A stretch of DNA of 64,000 nucleotides from Flavobacterium salmonis (GCF_903819435.1 NZ_CAIJDP010000088.1:145261-209260); one strand, 5' to 3'; counted from the first letter of the stretch, positions 42,966-51,790 are shown. Numbers and translations: made by a program. Notes: a model not told the origin generated them from the letters alone.

Positions 42966-42996
42966 ACAAAATCCACTCTTTTAGGGTGGATTTTGT
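42966..42996 (+). terminator. terminator after the first susC-susD pair
   Basis: ACAAAATCCAC pairs perfectly with GTGGATTTTGT (42966-42976 / 42986-42996) around a 9-nt loop; TTATTT follows. It lies 17 nt after the susD-type stop codon. Confidence 0.8.
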
Positions 42997-43202
42997 TATT
43001 TAAAAGTTACAAAAAAAACAATTTCAATAGGTGCAACATAAAATTTAACATTTATAACAATTAAGCAATATTTAATTATTATCATATTTAAATCAATAAA
43101 TTAAGAATACCGAATTTAATAATCTTTTTTAACACTAAAAAAACAATTTCCTATTATAAAACCATAATTTAACTAAAAAAAAAGCTTCTTATATTAGGAT
43201 AG
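42997..43202. other. AT-rich upstream region of the second susC-like gene
   Basis: About 200 nt of A/T-rich DNA between the terminator and the conserved leader block. No gene, hairpin or consensus promoter with both boxes is visible; promoter elements for the second pair presumably lie here. Confidence 0.4.
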
Positions 43203-43243
43203 TTAACAAATTATTAAGAGTTTTGCGATACTAATTCAAAATA
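43203..43243 (+). promoter_or_regulatory. conserved leader block upstream of the second susC-like gene
   Basis: Second copy of the 41-nt block described at 38103-38143 (35 of 41 positions equal), ending 7 nt before the ATG at 43251. The six differences cluster in the middle, so the near-palindrome of the first copy is not kept here; the shared edges are TTAACAAATTATTA and TACTAATTCAAAATA. Confidence 0.55.
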
Positions 43244-43250
43244 TTTAAAA

Positions 43251-46200
43251 ATGAAACTAAAGTTCAATGGATTTTTAGTGCTATTATTAGCACTAGTTGC
43301 GCAAATCACATTTGCACAAGAAAGAGCTGTTTCTGGAACAGTATCTGACAATGCAGGAATGCCTCTACCAGGTGTTAGTGTATTAGTTAAAGGTACTAAA
43401 GCAGGAACACAAACAGATTTTGATGGTAAATTCACTATCAAAGCAGCATCAAGCCAGATTTTGGTATTTAGCTACATTGGGATGAAAACCCAGGAAATAG
43501 CTGCAAGTTCAACATCAATTAATGTAAAATTAAGTGATACTTCAGTAGAACTGGAAGGTGTGGTTGTCACAACCGCTTTAGGGATTAAAAGAGAAAAAAA
43601 ATCTCTTGGATACGGTGTCTCAACAGTATCATCAACTGATTTATTAAGATCTGGAGAATCAAATGTAATACAAGGATTAGCCGGAAAAACATCAGGGGTA
43701 CAAATTACCGGATCAGGTGGTGTTCCAGGAGCATCAAGTAAAATTGTAATTAGGGGTCAAAAATCAATTTTAGGCTCAACAGATCCATTGATAATAGTTG
43801 ACGGTGTGCCTTTTAATAATGACACTCAGGGAAACACAACAGGTGATAGCCCATTTAACACAACACTATCAGGAACTAATCTTTCAAATAGAGCGTTAGA
43901 TATAAATCCTAACGATGTTGAAAGCGTTACTGTATTAAAAGGCGGAGCCGCTGCTGCTTTATATGGCGAACGTGCCGGAAATGGTGTAATTATCTACACA
44001 ACAAAAAAAGGAAAATCCCGAAAGGGTATTGGAGTAGATTTATCACTAAATACTACAGCAACAACAGTTAATAAGTTGCCGAAATTGCAATCAAAATATG
44101 CAGCAGGTGATAGTGGCAACTATATAGCTCCTGCTCAAGCTGGTCCAGACGGATTATATGGAACGGGTGATGCAGGAGAAACTGGCGGAACTCAAAAGAG
44201 CTGGGGACCACTAATCAGCAGTGTTCCTGGAGCTAAATATTATGATAATCCAAATAATTTTTTCCAAACAGGGATAGGAACTGATGCAAATATTGCCTTC
44301 TACGGTGGTGATGACAAAGGAACATTCAGAACTTCCTTTGGACATTCTAAGCAAGAAGGAATGATACCTAATACAGGATTAACAAGGACCAATATTCTAA
44401 TAAGTGGCGAACGTAAATTAAATGACAAATTAAAAGTAGTTGGAAGCTCAGCATTTGTTAGAACAAAAACCACAATGGTGCAAAACGGAAGCACATTAGG
44501 CGGGGTAATGTTAGGTCTATACAGAACACCAGTAACTTATGACTTAAGAGATTACAAAAATGAGTTTGGGTTTCAAAAAACGTATTTTTCAGCATATGAT
44601 AATCCTTATTATACAGCAAATGAAAATCCATACGTAAGTGAAGTAACCAGAACTTATGGAAACTTAGGATTAATATACAATAATTCTAAAGCACTTAATA
44701 TTACTATAAGAGGTGGTTGGGATTCTGCAAACGATGCCAGAAAACAAATATATGCTATATCCTCATTTGGAAATAGTTCAAGTGATGGAACAGGTCAAAT
44801 AAATATAGAAAACATAAATACAAAAATATTTAATGGAGACTTGATATTTAACGGTCTTATAAATTTAACAGACAAGATAGACTTAAACTACACTGCTGGT
44901 GGAAACGTAAGATCTGATTTCTTTACAGATCAATTTAGTAGAGGTGACAATCTTGCAATTCCAGGTTTTTACAATTTAAGTAACGCAAGTAGCTTTAGAA
45001 CATCAAACTATGACACCAAACAAATGGCCAGATCAGCTTATGCACAAGCAGATTTTTCATTTGACGATCAACTATATGTAACTGGTAGCATTAGAAATGA
45101 TTGGAATTCTGCATATGGAGATAAAAAAAGCTTTAGCTATCCTGCAGGTTCTGTAGCTTGGTTATTTAGTAAACCTTTAGATAAGGGATGGTTAAATTCA
45201 GGCAAAATCCGTTTTGGATATGCAGATGTTGGTATCGCCCCTCAAACTTATTTAACACAAACTTATTATGCTAAGTTAGTAGAAACTGATGGCTATACTG
45301 ATGGAAATACAGTACCATATAATGGTCAAAATGGCTTTGGATATGCTACAACATTAGGTCAATCTGATTTAAAACCAGAACGTGTTGGTAGCAGTGAAAT
45401 TGGTCTAGAACTTAAACTTTTTAATAGACTTGGTCTGAATATTAACGTATACCAAGCAAAATCTAAGGACTTATTAATTAGTTTCCCAATAGCACCATCT
45501 TCAGGATTTACCTCACAATATGGTAATTATGCATCAATGGAAAACAAAGGAATAGAAGTAGAATTTAATTATGAATTAATTAAATCGCAAAGTTTTACTT
45601 GGGATTTGTCTGTAAATTGGTCAAAAAACAAAAACAAAGTTACGGGATTAGCAAACGGAGTTGAACAATATGAACCGGAGCAAGGCTTTGGAAATCCAAG
45701 TTATGTTGCAATTGTTGGAAAACCATTAGGGATTTTATACGGCACCGATTTCTTAAGAGATGCTAACGGTAAGATTATTGTAACCGCTTCGGGTTTACCT
45801 CAAGCAGATCCTCAACAAAAAATTCTTGGTGACACAAACCCAGATTGGTTAGGCGGAATAAGAAACACATTTACATATAAAGGTATAACTGTTTCTGCAT
45901 TATTAGACATTAGACACGGCGGAGCTATTTGGGATGGTACAAGAGGAAGAATCCAAAGATATGGTCTTTCAGAAGAATCTGCAGCAAACAATAGAGGAAC
46001 TTATATTATTCCAGGAGTATATGCTGATGGAACAACCAATACTTCCCCTATAACAGCACAAAAATATTTTGAACAATATAAAGGAGATGTATTACAAGTA
46101 CAATCACAAAACATTGAAAATGTAAACTGGGTAAGACTTAGAGATGTTTCTTTATCATATCGTTTTAATGATTTACAAAAAGCAGGTTTAAGCTTTATAC

Positions 46201-46370
46201 AAAATTTAGAAATTACATTATCGGGTAGAAACTTATGGTTAAATACTAATTACAAAGGAGTGGACCCTGAAACAAGTTTGACTGGAGCTGGTTCTCATAT
46301 TCAAGGGTTTGATTATTTCAACAATCCAGGATCAAAATCAGTATCTCTAGCATTAAAATTAGGACTCTAA
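43251..46370 (+). CDS. SusC/RagA-type TonB-linked outer membrane transporter (second copy)
   Basis: 1039 residues. The signal peptide ends near QITFAQ; the CarboxypepD_reg-like domain (about 26-96) is almost the same as in the first copy, including GVSVLVKGTKAGTQTDFDGK. After the linker LEGVVVTTALGIKREKKSLG the two proteins diverge strongly (plug SGVQITGSGGVPGASSKIVIRG, barrel different), so the pairs likely take up different ligands. Plug end motifs are DPLIIVDGVPFNND and GVIIYTTKKG. The susD-type partner begins 10 nt downstream. The mix of a conserved 5' part and a diverged 3' part suggests gene conversion or selection on the 5' region. Confidence 0.93.
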   Translation: MKLKFNGFLVLLLALVAQITFAQERAVSGTVSDNAGMPLPGVSVLVKGTKAGTQTDFDGKFTIKAASSQILVFSYIGMKTQEIAASSTSINVKLSDTSVELEGVVVTTALGIKREKKSLGYGVSTVSSTDLLRSGESNVIQGLAGKTSGVQITGSGGVPGASSKIVIRGQKSILGSTDPLIIVDGVPFNNDTQGNTTGDSPFNTTLSGTNLSNRALDINPNDVESVTVLKGGAAAALYGERAGNGVIIYTTKKGKSRKGIGVDLSLNTTATTVNKLPKLQSKYAAGDSGNYIAPAQAGPDGLYGTGDAGETGGTQKSWGPLISSVPGAKYYDNPNNFFQTGIGTDANIAFYGGDDKGTFRTSFGHSKQEGMIPNTGLTRTNILISGERKLNDKLKVVGSSAFVRTKTTMVQNGSTLGGVMLGLYRTPVTYDLRDYKNEFGFQKTYFSAYDNPYYTANENPYVSEVTRTYGNLGLIYNNSKALNITIRGGWDSANDARKQIYAISSFGNSSSDGTGQINIENINTKIFNGDLIFNGLINLTDKIDLNYTAGGNVRSDFFTDQFSRGDNLAIPGFYNLSNASSFRTSNYDTKQMARSAYAQADFSFDDQLYVTGSIRNDWNSAYGDKKSFSYPAGSVAWLFSKPLDKGWLNSGKIRFGYADVGIAPQTYLTQTYYAKLVETDGYTDGNTVPYNGQNGFGYATTLGQSDLKPERVGSSEIGLELKLFNRLGLNINVYQAKSKDLLISFPIAPSSGFTSQYGNYASMENKGIEVEFNYELIKSQSFTWDLSVNWSKNKNKVTGLANGVEQYEPEQGFGNPSYVAIVGKPLGILYGTDFLRDANGKIIVTASGLPQADPQQKILGDTNPDWLGGIRNTFTYKGITVSALLDIRHGGAIWDGTRGRIQRYGLSEESAANNRGTYIIPGVYADGTTNTSPITAQKYFEQYKGDVLQVQSQNIENVNWVRLRDVSLSYRFNDLQKAGLSFIQNLEITLSGRNLWLNTNYKGVDPETSLTGAGSHIQGFDYFNNPGSKSVSLALKLGL

Positions 46371-46380
46371 AAAAGACAAA

Positions 46381-47745
46381 ATGAAAAAAATAGCATTTAT
46401 ATTAACGGTTTTAGCGGTCTTTTCATGCCAAAATGAAATAGACACGTTTAATGAAAATCCAAACAATCCTTCTAAGGTGACTCCTTCTTTATTGTTAACA
46501 CAAACTGAAGTAGCGACATTCAATATCCATACAGGAGATCTATCAAGAATAACTTCTTTATTAACTCAACAGATCGGAGGTAATGATGGCCAATATTTAG
46601 CATATGCTGGATATTCATTTTCCGAAACAGACATGGACAACTCATGGTCAACACTTTATCAAAACGCAGCTCTTAGTGCAAGTGATAATATTGAAAAAAA
46701 TGGGGCAGCCAATCCATACTATGCAGGCATGTCAAAAATTTTATTAGCTTTAAATATATCAAAAGCAACTGATCTATGGAATGACATCCCTTTAAGCAAT
46801 GCTTTTAAAGGTTTAAGTACTGGAAACATCCAACCCGAATATGACACCCAGCAGGAAGTTTATGTCCAATTACAACAATTATTAAGCGATGCAATTGTAG
46901 ATCTTGCAAAACCAGCTTCAGCAAATACAAAAATACCAGCTTCAGATGATTTAATTTACGGAGGAGATGTTGCTAAGTGGATGAAAGCGGCTTATACATT
47001 AAAAGCTCGTTTTGCTCTTAGATTAACAAATCGAGACGGAGCTACGGTTGCTGCCAATAAAGCTTTGACTTATTTAGCAGATGGTATTAAATCAAATGAT
47101 GAAGATATGAATGCAATATTTTTTGATAGCGCAAGTTCTAGTTGGAATCAATGGTATGCTTTTTCAAATGCTAGACCTGGATATATAAAAATGGGTAAAT
47201 ATTTCGTAGATTATTTAGTTTCAACTAATGATCCAAGACTACCAGTTTTTGTATCAAAAGATGCTAATGATAACTATACTGGAATTGCTACAAATGAAGA
47301 AAACAATGATGCATCTGATTTAGGCTCTGCAATTGTTGGTACAGCTGCACAGCCAATCGGAATGGTAACTTTTGCAGAAGCTAAATTTATTGAAGCAGAA
47401 GCTAAATTACTTATTTCAGATGCAGGTGCTTCACAAGCCTTTAAAGATGCAGTATCAGCTTCCTTAATTAATTATGTAGGATCAGTAGATAATACTTTTG
47501 TAAATACAGTTACCACAACAGTTACCGTACAAAATATTATTCAACAGAAATACATTGCTTTATTTACAAATCCAGAAGTTTATAATGACTGGAGAAGAAC
47601 AGGATTTCCTGTTTTAATCCCTAATCCGGATGTTGCACCAACTAAAATTCCACAAAGAATGCCTACACCATCTACAGAAAGATTGTATAATCCAAATGCT
47701 ACCGTAGTTACTAATACGACTACAAAAGTTTGGTGGGCATTATAA
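46381..47745 (+). CDS. SusD/RagB-type nutrient-binding lipoprotein (second copy)
   Basis: 454-residue partner of the transporter at 43251. Lipoprotein signal MKKIAFILTVLAVFSCQNE, lipidated Cys at 16. DTFNENPNNPSKVTPSLLL opens the mature SusD-like domain; TDLWNDIPLSNAFKGL and the C-terminal YNDWRRTGFPVLIPNPD are family segments. It is only distantly similar to the first copy, in keeping with a different ligand. It ends before a strong terminator that also borders the rlmB promoter. Confidence 0.9.
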   Translation: MKKIAFILTVLAVFSCQNEIDTFNENPNNPSKVTPSLLLTQTEVATFNIHTGDLSRITSLLTQQIGGNDGQYLAYAGYSFSETDMDNSWSTLYQNAALSASDNIEKNGAANPYYAGMSKILLALNISKATDLWNDIPLSNAFKGLSTGNIQPEYDTQQEVYVQLQQLLSDAIVDLAKPASANTKIPASDDLIYGGDVAKWMKAAYTLKARFALRLTNRDGATVAANKALTYLADGIKSNDEDMNAIFFDSASSSWNQWYAFSNARPGYIKMGKYFVDYLVSTNDPRLPVFVSKDANDNYTGIATNEENNDASDLGSAIVGTAAQPIGMVTFAEAKFIEAEAKLLISDAGASQAFKDAVSASLINYVGSVDNTFVNTVTTTVTVQNIIQQKYIALFTNPEVYNDWRRTGFPVLIPNPDVAPTKIPQRMPTPSTERLYNPNATVVTNTTTKVWWAL

Positions 47746-47768
47746 TAATATTAATGTTAAAACAAATT

Positions 47769-47799
47769 AAAACCATCCCAATTTGGGGTGGTTTTTTTA
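47769..47799 (+). terminator. terminator after the second susC-susD pair
   Basis: AACCATCCC (47771-47779) pairs with GGGGTGGTT (47785-47793) with one wobble and a 5-nt loop, followed by a run of T. It lies only about 15 nt upstream of the rlmB -7 box, so it overlaps the region where the rlmB -33 element would be. Confidence 0.9.
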
Positions 47800-47812
47800 T
47801 AAACATTATACC

Positions 47813-47820
47813 TATATTTG
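47813..47820 (+). promoter_or_regulatory. -7 box of rlmB, very close to the start codon
   Basis: TATATTTG (TAnnTTTG) ends 4 nt before the rlmB ATG at 47825, placing the predicted transcription start on or beside the start codon. No TTG at normal spacing; that place is occupied by the terminator of the preceding operon. Confidence 0.45.
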
Positions 47821-47824
47821 CGAT

Positions 47825-48559
47825 ATGGAAAAAGAACATCAAATATTTGGAATAAGAGCCATTATAGAAGCTATTCAGGCAGGAAAAGAAGTAGACAAAG
47901 TATTCATCCAAAAAGAAATTTCGGGTGAGTTAATGAAGGATTTAATGAAAGTCATGAAGCGTGCCAACATTAATTTCTCCTACGTTCCTGTTGAAAAACT
48001 GAATCGTTTAACTCCTAATAATCATCAGGGAGCAGTTGCAACAATATCTCCGATTGGATTCATAGATTTAGAACATCTTGTTGAATCTACAATTGAATCC
48101 GGTTCTAAACCTTTGTTTTTAATATTAGACCAAATTTCTGATGCAAGAAATTTTGGAGCCATCATAAGAACTGCAGAATGCACTGGCGTAAACGGAATTA
48201 TTGTTCAAAAAGCTGGATCTGCCCCTGTAAACGGAGATACTGTAAAAACTTCAGCAGGGGCTGTTTTTAATGTCCCTATTTGTAAAGTTGAACACATTAA
48301 AGATGCTATTTTCTATCTTCAGGGATCAGGAATAAAAACCATTGCTGCTACTGAAAAAACAGAACAAAATATTTATGATTTAGAATTGAATGAACCTTTG
48401 GCAATCATCATGGGATCTGAAGACAGGGGAATTAATCCATCTGTGCTTAAAATTGTTGATGAAAAAGCGAAATTACCCATGTTTGGAACCATTGGATCCT
48501 TAAATGTTTCTGTTGCCTGTGGAGCATTCTTATATGAAGCTGTTCGCCAAAGAAACTAA
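47825..48559 (+). CDS. rlmB: 23S rRNA (guanosine-2'-O-)-methyltransferase RlmB, TrmH family
   Basis: SPOUT-type methyltransferase of 244 residues from the ATG at 47825. An in-frame ATG at 47783 lies inside the preceding terminator and is rejected. The N-terminal substrate-binding domain is KEHQIFGIRAIIEAIQAGKEVDKV. The SPOUT motifs are DQISDARNFGAIIRTAECTG (motif 1), IIMGSEDRGINP (motif 2) and LPMFGTIGSLNVSVACGAFLYE (motif 3, AdoMet knot). RlmB methylates G2251 in E. coli 23S rRNA; assignment to that exact site rests on family similarity. Followed by a terminator. Confidence 0.88.
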   Translation: MEKEHQIFGIRAIIEAIQAGKEVDKVFIQKEISGELMKDLMKVMKRANINFSYVPVEKLNRLTPNNHQGAVATISPIGFIDLEHLVESTIESGSKPLFLILDQISDARNFGAIIRTAECTGVNGIIVQKAGSAPVNGDTVKTSAGAVFNVPICKVEHIKDAIFYLQGSGIKTIAATEKTEQNIYDLELNEPLAIIMGSEDRGINPSVLKIVDEKAKLPMFGTIGSLNVSVACGAFLYEAVRQRN

Positions 48560-48580
48560 AGGAATCATTACAAAGAATAG

Positions 48581-48611
48581 AAAAGCACCTCTAATTTGAG
48601 GTGTTTTTTTG
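48581..48611 (+). terminator. terminator after rlmB
   Basis: GCACCTC pairs with GAGGTGT (one wobble) around a 6-nt loop, followed by a seven-T run. It lies 25 nt after the rlmB stop codon. Confidence 0.85.
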
Positions 48612-48668
48612 TTAACTTAGGTTCTCTGAAACTATTTTAAATCATCGCTTCATCATTAAACCTTTCAT

Positions 48669-49436
48669 TTACAAAGATTCATCTTTTGATTTTAAATTAG
48701 TTATAATATAATTAACTGAAATATTAGAATTGAAATAAGAAGATACTATTTCAGAATCTTCTTCAGGAATTTCAGTATTAACGAAATTACCATTCTCGTC
48801 AAAGTGCTTCATAAAAGCATCTTCATTAGGATCAAAATCAGGTTTTTGCCAATCATAAACAATTGGTTTAGCATATTCCGGAGTTTTATAAAACAAAGAC
48901 ATTACAAACCCTGTTATAAAACCTGCCAAATGCCCTTCCCAGGAAATATTTTGATCTACATCCGGAAAAACGTACCAAATCATTCCGCCATAAAGCAAAA
49001 CTACCGCAAATGAAAGCGCTACTAAACGATAATATAGGGTCTGAATCCCTTTGAAAAATATAAAACTTACCAAAACATAAATTAGTCCACTTGCCCCAAT
49101 ATGATAATTTTCCCTACCAATAATCCATGTTATCAAACCGGAAAATAAAATTCCGCAAGCTATAACAGCAAAGGATTGCTTTGAATAAAAAAACTGTAAG
49201 GCTGCCAATAATACCAAAAGCGGAATCGAGTTATTATATAGATGGTTTAAATTTTCATGAATAAAAGGACTAAACAATACGCCCTGTAAACCTGAGAAAT
49301 CCCGTGGATAAATTCCGTTTTGATAAAAATCAAAATCAAACCGAATCTGAACCCAATAAACAATCCACAAAAAGAGGACAAAAAATACCGGAAGTCCAAT
49401 AACGGCGGTTGAAAATTTAAAATGGTTATCGTTCAT
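48669..49436 (-). CDS. rhomboid family intramembrane serine protease
   Basis: 255 residues from the ATG at 49436; the frame also opens at an upstream TTG (49451), which I do not favour. Six membrane helices are expected. The catalytic serine is in HIGASGLIYVLVS (about S116) and the paired histidine in GHLAGFITGFVMSLF (about H169). An HENLNHLYNNSIPLL segment is the conserved helix-2 histidine/asparagine region. A soluble acidic C-terminal tail of about 70 residues follows (EYAKPIVYDWQKPDFDPNED), longer than in minimal rhomboids. The substrate is unknown. Divergent from rarA. Confidence 0.88.
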   Translation of the reverse strand: MNDNHFKFSTAVIGLPVFFVLFLWIVYWVQIRFDFDFYQNGIYPRDFSGLQGVLFSPFIHENLNHLYNNSIPLLVLLAALQFFYSKQSFAVIACGILFSGLITWIIGRENYHIGASGLIYVLVSFIFFKGIQTLYYRLVALSFAVVLLYGGMIWYVFPDVDQNISWEGHLAGFITGFVMSLFYKTPEYAKPIVYDWQKPDFDPNEDAFMKHFDENGNFVNTEIPEEDSEIVSSYFNSNISVNYIITNLKSKDESL

Positions 49437-49532
49437 ATTTTTAACAATCAAATTAATAATTCATCAAAAAACTATCCAAATACAATTTACTGATAATTTG
49501 TCAGCAAAAAATAAATTTCTAAAGACACTATT

Positions 49533-49614
49533 CATAGCCCTGATGGAAGCGGCATCCTTTTTTGGCTTTTTCTGCCAAAAAAGATATAGCGGACAGCAGG
49601 AAATAGCTCCTGAA
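49533..49614. repeat. possible dispersed Flavobacterium intergenic element with hairpin
   Basis: An 80-nt stretch between two divergent genes that is richer in G+C than its surroundings (CATAGCCCTGATGGAAGCGG ... GGACAGCAGGAAATAGCTCC). It holds a perfect 9-bp hairpin, TTTTTTGGC (49558-49566) with GCCAAAAAA (49574-49582). No terminator is needed between divergent genes, so its presence suggests an element. From memory, similar stretches occur in other Flavobacterium intergenic regions; I could not check this here. Confidence 0.45.
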
Positions 49615-49639
49615 AAAATTAAATTTAAATTGAAACTCG

Positions 49640-49647
49640 TAATTTTG
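49640..49647 (+). promoter_or_regulatory. -7 box of rarA, very close to the start codon
   Basis: TAATTTTG (TAnnTTTG) ends 4 nt before the rarA ATG, the same spacing as at rlmB, so the predicted transcript would have almost no leader. No clear -33 TTG. Confidence 0.4.
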
Positions 49648-49651
49648 TAAA

Positions 49652-50929
49652 ATGGAAGCACCTTTAGCAGAACGCATTCGTCCACAGAAATTAGAAGACT
49701 ACATTAGTCAAAGTCATTTGGTGGGACCAAACGGCTCTTTAACGCAACAAATTTCGAAAGGAATTATTCCGTCATTAATCTTTTGGGGACCACCGGGAAC
49801 CGGAAAAACTACTCTGGCGCAAATTATCGCTCAGGAATCTAAGCGTCCTTTTTATATTTTGAGTGCCATAAATTCTGGTGTGAAAGACATTCGGGATGTA
49901 ATTGAAAAGGCCAAACAAAGTGGTGGCTTATTCACTGCTAAAAATCCAATTTTGTTTATTGATGAGATTCATCGTTTTAGCAAATCCCAACAGGATTCTC
50001 TTTTGGCTGCGGTCGAGAAAGGGTGGATTACATTAATTGGTGCAACGACAGAAAACCCAAGTTTTGAAGTGATTCCTGCTTTATTATCACGCTGTCAGGT
50101 TTACATACTAAATGCTTTTACAAAAACCGATTTAGAAGCGTTGTTGCATCGTGCCATGAAAACGGATGCAGAATTAGTTACAAAAAATATTACTCTAAAA
50201 GAGACCGAAGCACTCCTAAGATTATCTGGCGGAGATGGCCGAAAACTATTAAACATTTTTGAGTTGGTAGTTAACGCTTCTGATAGCAATGAAATCATTA
50301 TTACAAACGATAGGGTTTTTGAACTTGTTCAGCAAAACACTGTTTTGTATGACAAAACCGGAGAACAGCATTATGACATTGTTTCTGCCTTTATAAAATC
50401 AATTCGTGGAAGCGACCCTAATGGTGCTGTTTATTGGCTCGCCCGAATGATCGAAGGCGGTGAAGATGTTAAATTTATTGCCCGAAGAATGTTGATTTTA
50501 TCGAGTGAAGATATTGGAAATGCCAATCCTACTGCCTTCATTATGGCAAACAATACCTTTCAGGCAGTCTCTACAATTGGTTATCCTGAAAGCAGGATTA
50601 TATTAAGTCAATGCGCTATTTATCTGGCAACCTCACCAAAAAGTAACGCGTCTTACATGGCTATTGGAAATGCACAGCAATTGGTAAAACAAACCGGTGA
50701 TCTGCCTGTTCCGATTCATTTGCGCAATGCTCCAACAAAGCTAATGAAAGAATTAGGTTATGGTGAAGACTATAAATATTCGCATGATTATGCCAATAAC
50801 TTTGCAGAACAAGAATTTTTGCCAGATGCTATAAAAGAAACGGTTCTTTATAATCCAGGTCAGAATTCCAGAGAGAATAGCAACCGTGAATTTTTAAAGA
50901 ACCGTTGGAAAGATAAATATGGTTATTAA
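49652..50929 (+). CDS. rarA: replication-associated recombination protein A (RarA/MgsA)
   Basis: AAA+ ATPase of 425 residues, homologue of MgsA/WRNIP1, which acts at stalled replication forks with SSB and RecA. Walker A GPPGTGKTT is at residues 46-54, Walker B LFIDEIHRF at about 102-110, and sensor 1 is in IGATTENPSFEV. The C-terminal tetramerisation domain includes SAFIKSIRGSDPNGAVYWLARMIEGGED and the terminal YNPGQNSRE. MEAPLAERIRPQKLEDYISQ is a typical start. It converges with the gene at 50942 with only 12 nt between the stop codons and no visible terminator. Confidence 0.95.
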   Translation: MEAPLAERIRPQKLEDYISQSHLVGPNGSLTQQISKGIIPSLIFWGPPGTGKTTLAQIIAQESKRPFYILSAINSGVKDIRDVIEKAKQSGGLFTAKNPILFIDEIHRFSKSQQDSLLAAVEKGWITLIGATTENPSFEVIPALLSRCQVYILNAFTKTDLEALLHRAMKTDAELVTKNITLKETEALLRLSGGDGRKLLNIFELVVNASDSNEIIITNDRVFELVQQNTVLYDKTGEQHYDIVSAFIKSIRGSDPNGAVYWLARMIEGGEDVKFIARRMLILSSEDIGNANPTAFIMANNTFQAVSTIGYPESRIILSQCAIYLATSPKSNASYMAIGNAQQLVKQTGDLPVPIHLRNAPTKLMKELGYGEDYKYSHDYANNFAEQEFLPDAIKETVLYNPGQNSRENSNREFLKNRWKDKYGY

Positions 50930-50941
50930 ACCAAATTATAT

Positions 50942-51697
50942 TTAAAATTTAACTGAAACTTTCTCAGAAACTAATTTATCATTTTGATAATATTCAAAAA
51001 ACCACTGATTGTCTTTTGCATTCAAAGTTCCCTGAACACCGTCTTTTATTGCTATGTATGAATCCGGACGGGAGGTTTTAAGCAATTTCATAACCACTTT
51101 TGGTGTTTTATCAATTAATTGATATCCATTTTCAGTTGGTTGTGCATACAATAAATTTGGATCAGAAACATCTGCAATTGGTGTAGCCACTTGCGTAGAA
51201 ACTGAATTTGCAGTAACTGCCTGGGCATTCACAGCAACATTTGAAGCAACACCAGAAGTTATTATTGCAGTTTTTCCACTATACTTGTAATTCAAACCAT
51301 ATATCGATATAAATGCCATATCTAATGATTCACGATAGGCTGCTTCATATTCTTTCTCTTTGCTTTTGCCGGTTTCAGAAGTATGAACTACTTTTCCGTA
51401 ACAGTCTTTAAATTCTACAAAAAGTTTTGTTACTAAAAAAGCATTGTCTCTTTTTACATCAACATACAATAAATCACAGCGATTTGAAAATTCTGCTGGT
51501 AGCTGTTCATTTTCATAAAAAGCCTGAAAACCTGCTTTTATTAAATTTGCCTTTGTCATAGTTGACAGCCTGTATGGGTTGATCCCTTTTGCAAAATCAA
51601 AATTAATAGGCACAATAACAGCTTTATAATCATTAATTGATTGAGAAAAACCTAAAGCAGAAATAAAAAGTGTTATTAAAAAAAGTTTAATTTTCAT
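50942..51697 (-). CDS. secreted protein of unknown function
   Basis: 251 residues with a Sec signal peptide (MKIKLFLITLFISALGFSQ). I recognise no named domain. The first half, about 20-130, looks like a compact alpha/beta fold with conserved-looking stretches (VPINFDFAKGINPYRLSTMTK, RCDLLYVDVKRDNAFLVTKL, YEAAYRESLDMAFISIYGLNY). These resemble proteins that handle small secreted lipoprotein-like folds, but this is not a firm assignment. A low-complexity Ala/Val/Thr linker separates a C-terminal part (ENGYQLIDKTPKVVMKLLKT, GTLNAKDNQWFFEYYQNDKL). It is probably periplasmic or outer-membrane associated. Confidence 0.75.
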   Translation of the reverse strand: MKIKLFLITLFISALGFSQSINDYKAVIVPINFDFAKGINPYRLSTMTKANLIKAGFQAFYENEQLPAEFSNRCDLLYVDVKRDNAFLVTKLFVEFKDCYGKVVHTSETGKSKEKEYEAAYRESLDMAFISIYGLNYKYSGKTAIITSGVASNVAVNAQAVTANSVSTQVATPIADVSDPNLLYAQPTENGYQLIDKTPKVVMKLLKTSRPDSYIAIKDGVQGTLNAKDNQWFFEYYQNDKLVSEKVSVKF

Positions 51698-51790
51698 ATA
51701 TGTAAAATTTATTTGTTAGCGGTAACATATCCTATTGCCAATTATTTAATAAGATTTACAACAAACTTGTTATAATGGCGATTTTAATAA

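Noticed and set aside
38153..46370. Tandem susC-like genes considered as a mobile or invertible cassette
   Set aside because: No recombinase gene, inverted repeats or target duplications are seen; similarity is limited to the 5' ends in direct orientation.
47783..47824. Longer start for rlmB at 47783
   Set aside because: The extra 14 residues would be encoded by the terminator hairpin and T run of the preceding operon and are not part of the RlmB fold.
49464..49685. Minus-strand open frame of 73 codons between the rhomboid and rarA genes
   Set aside because: It overlaps the rarA start and the repeat-like element, has no family resemblance and reads through a hairpin.
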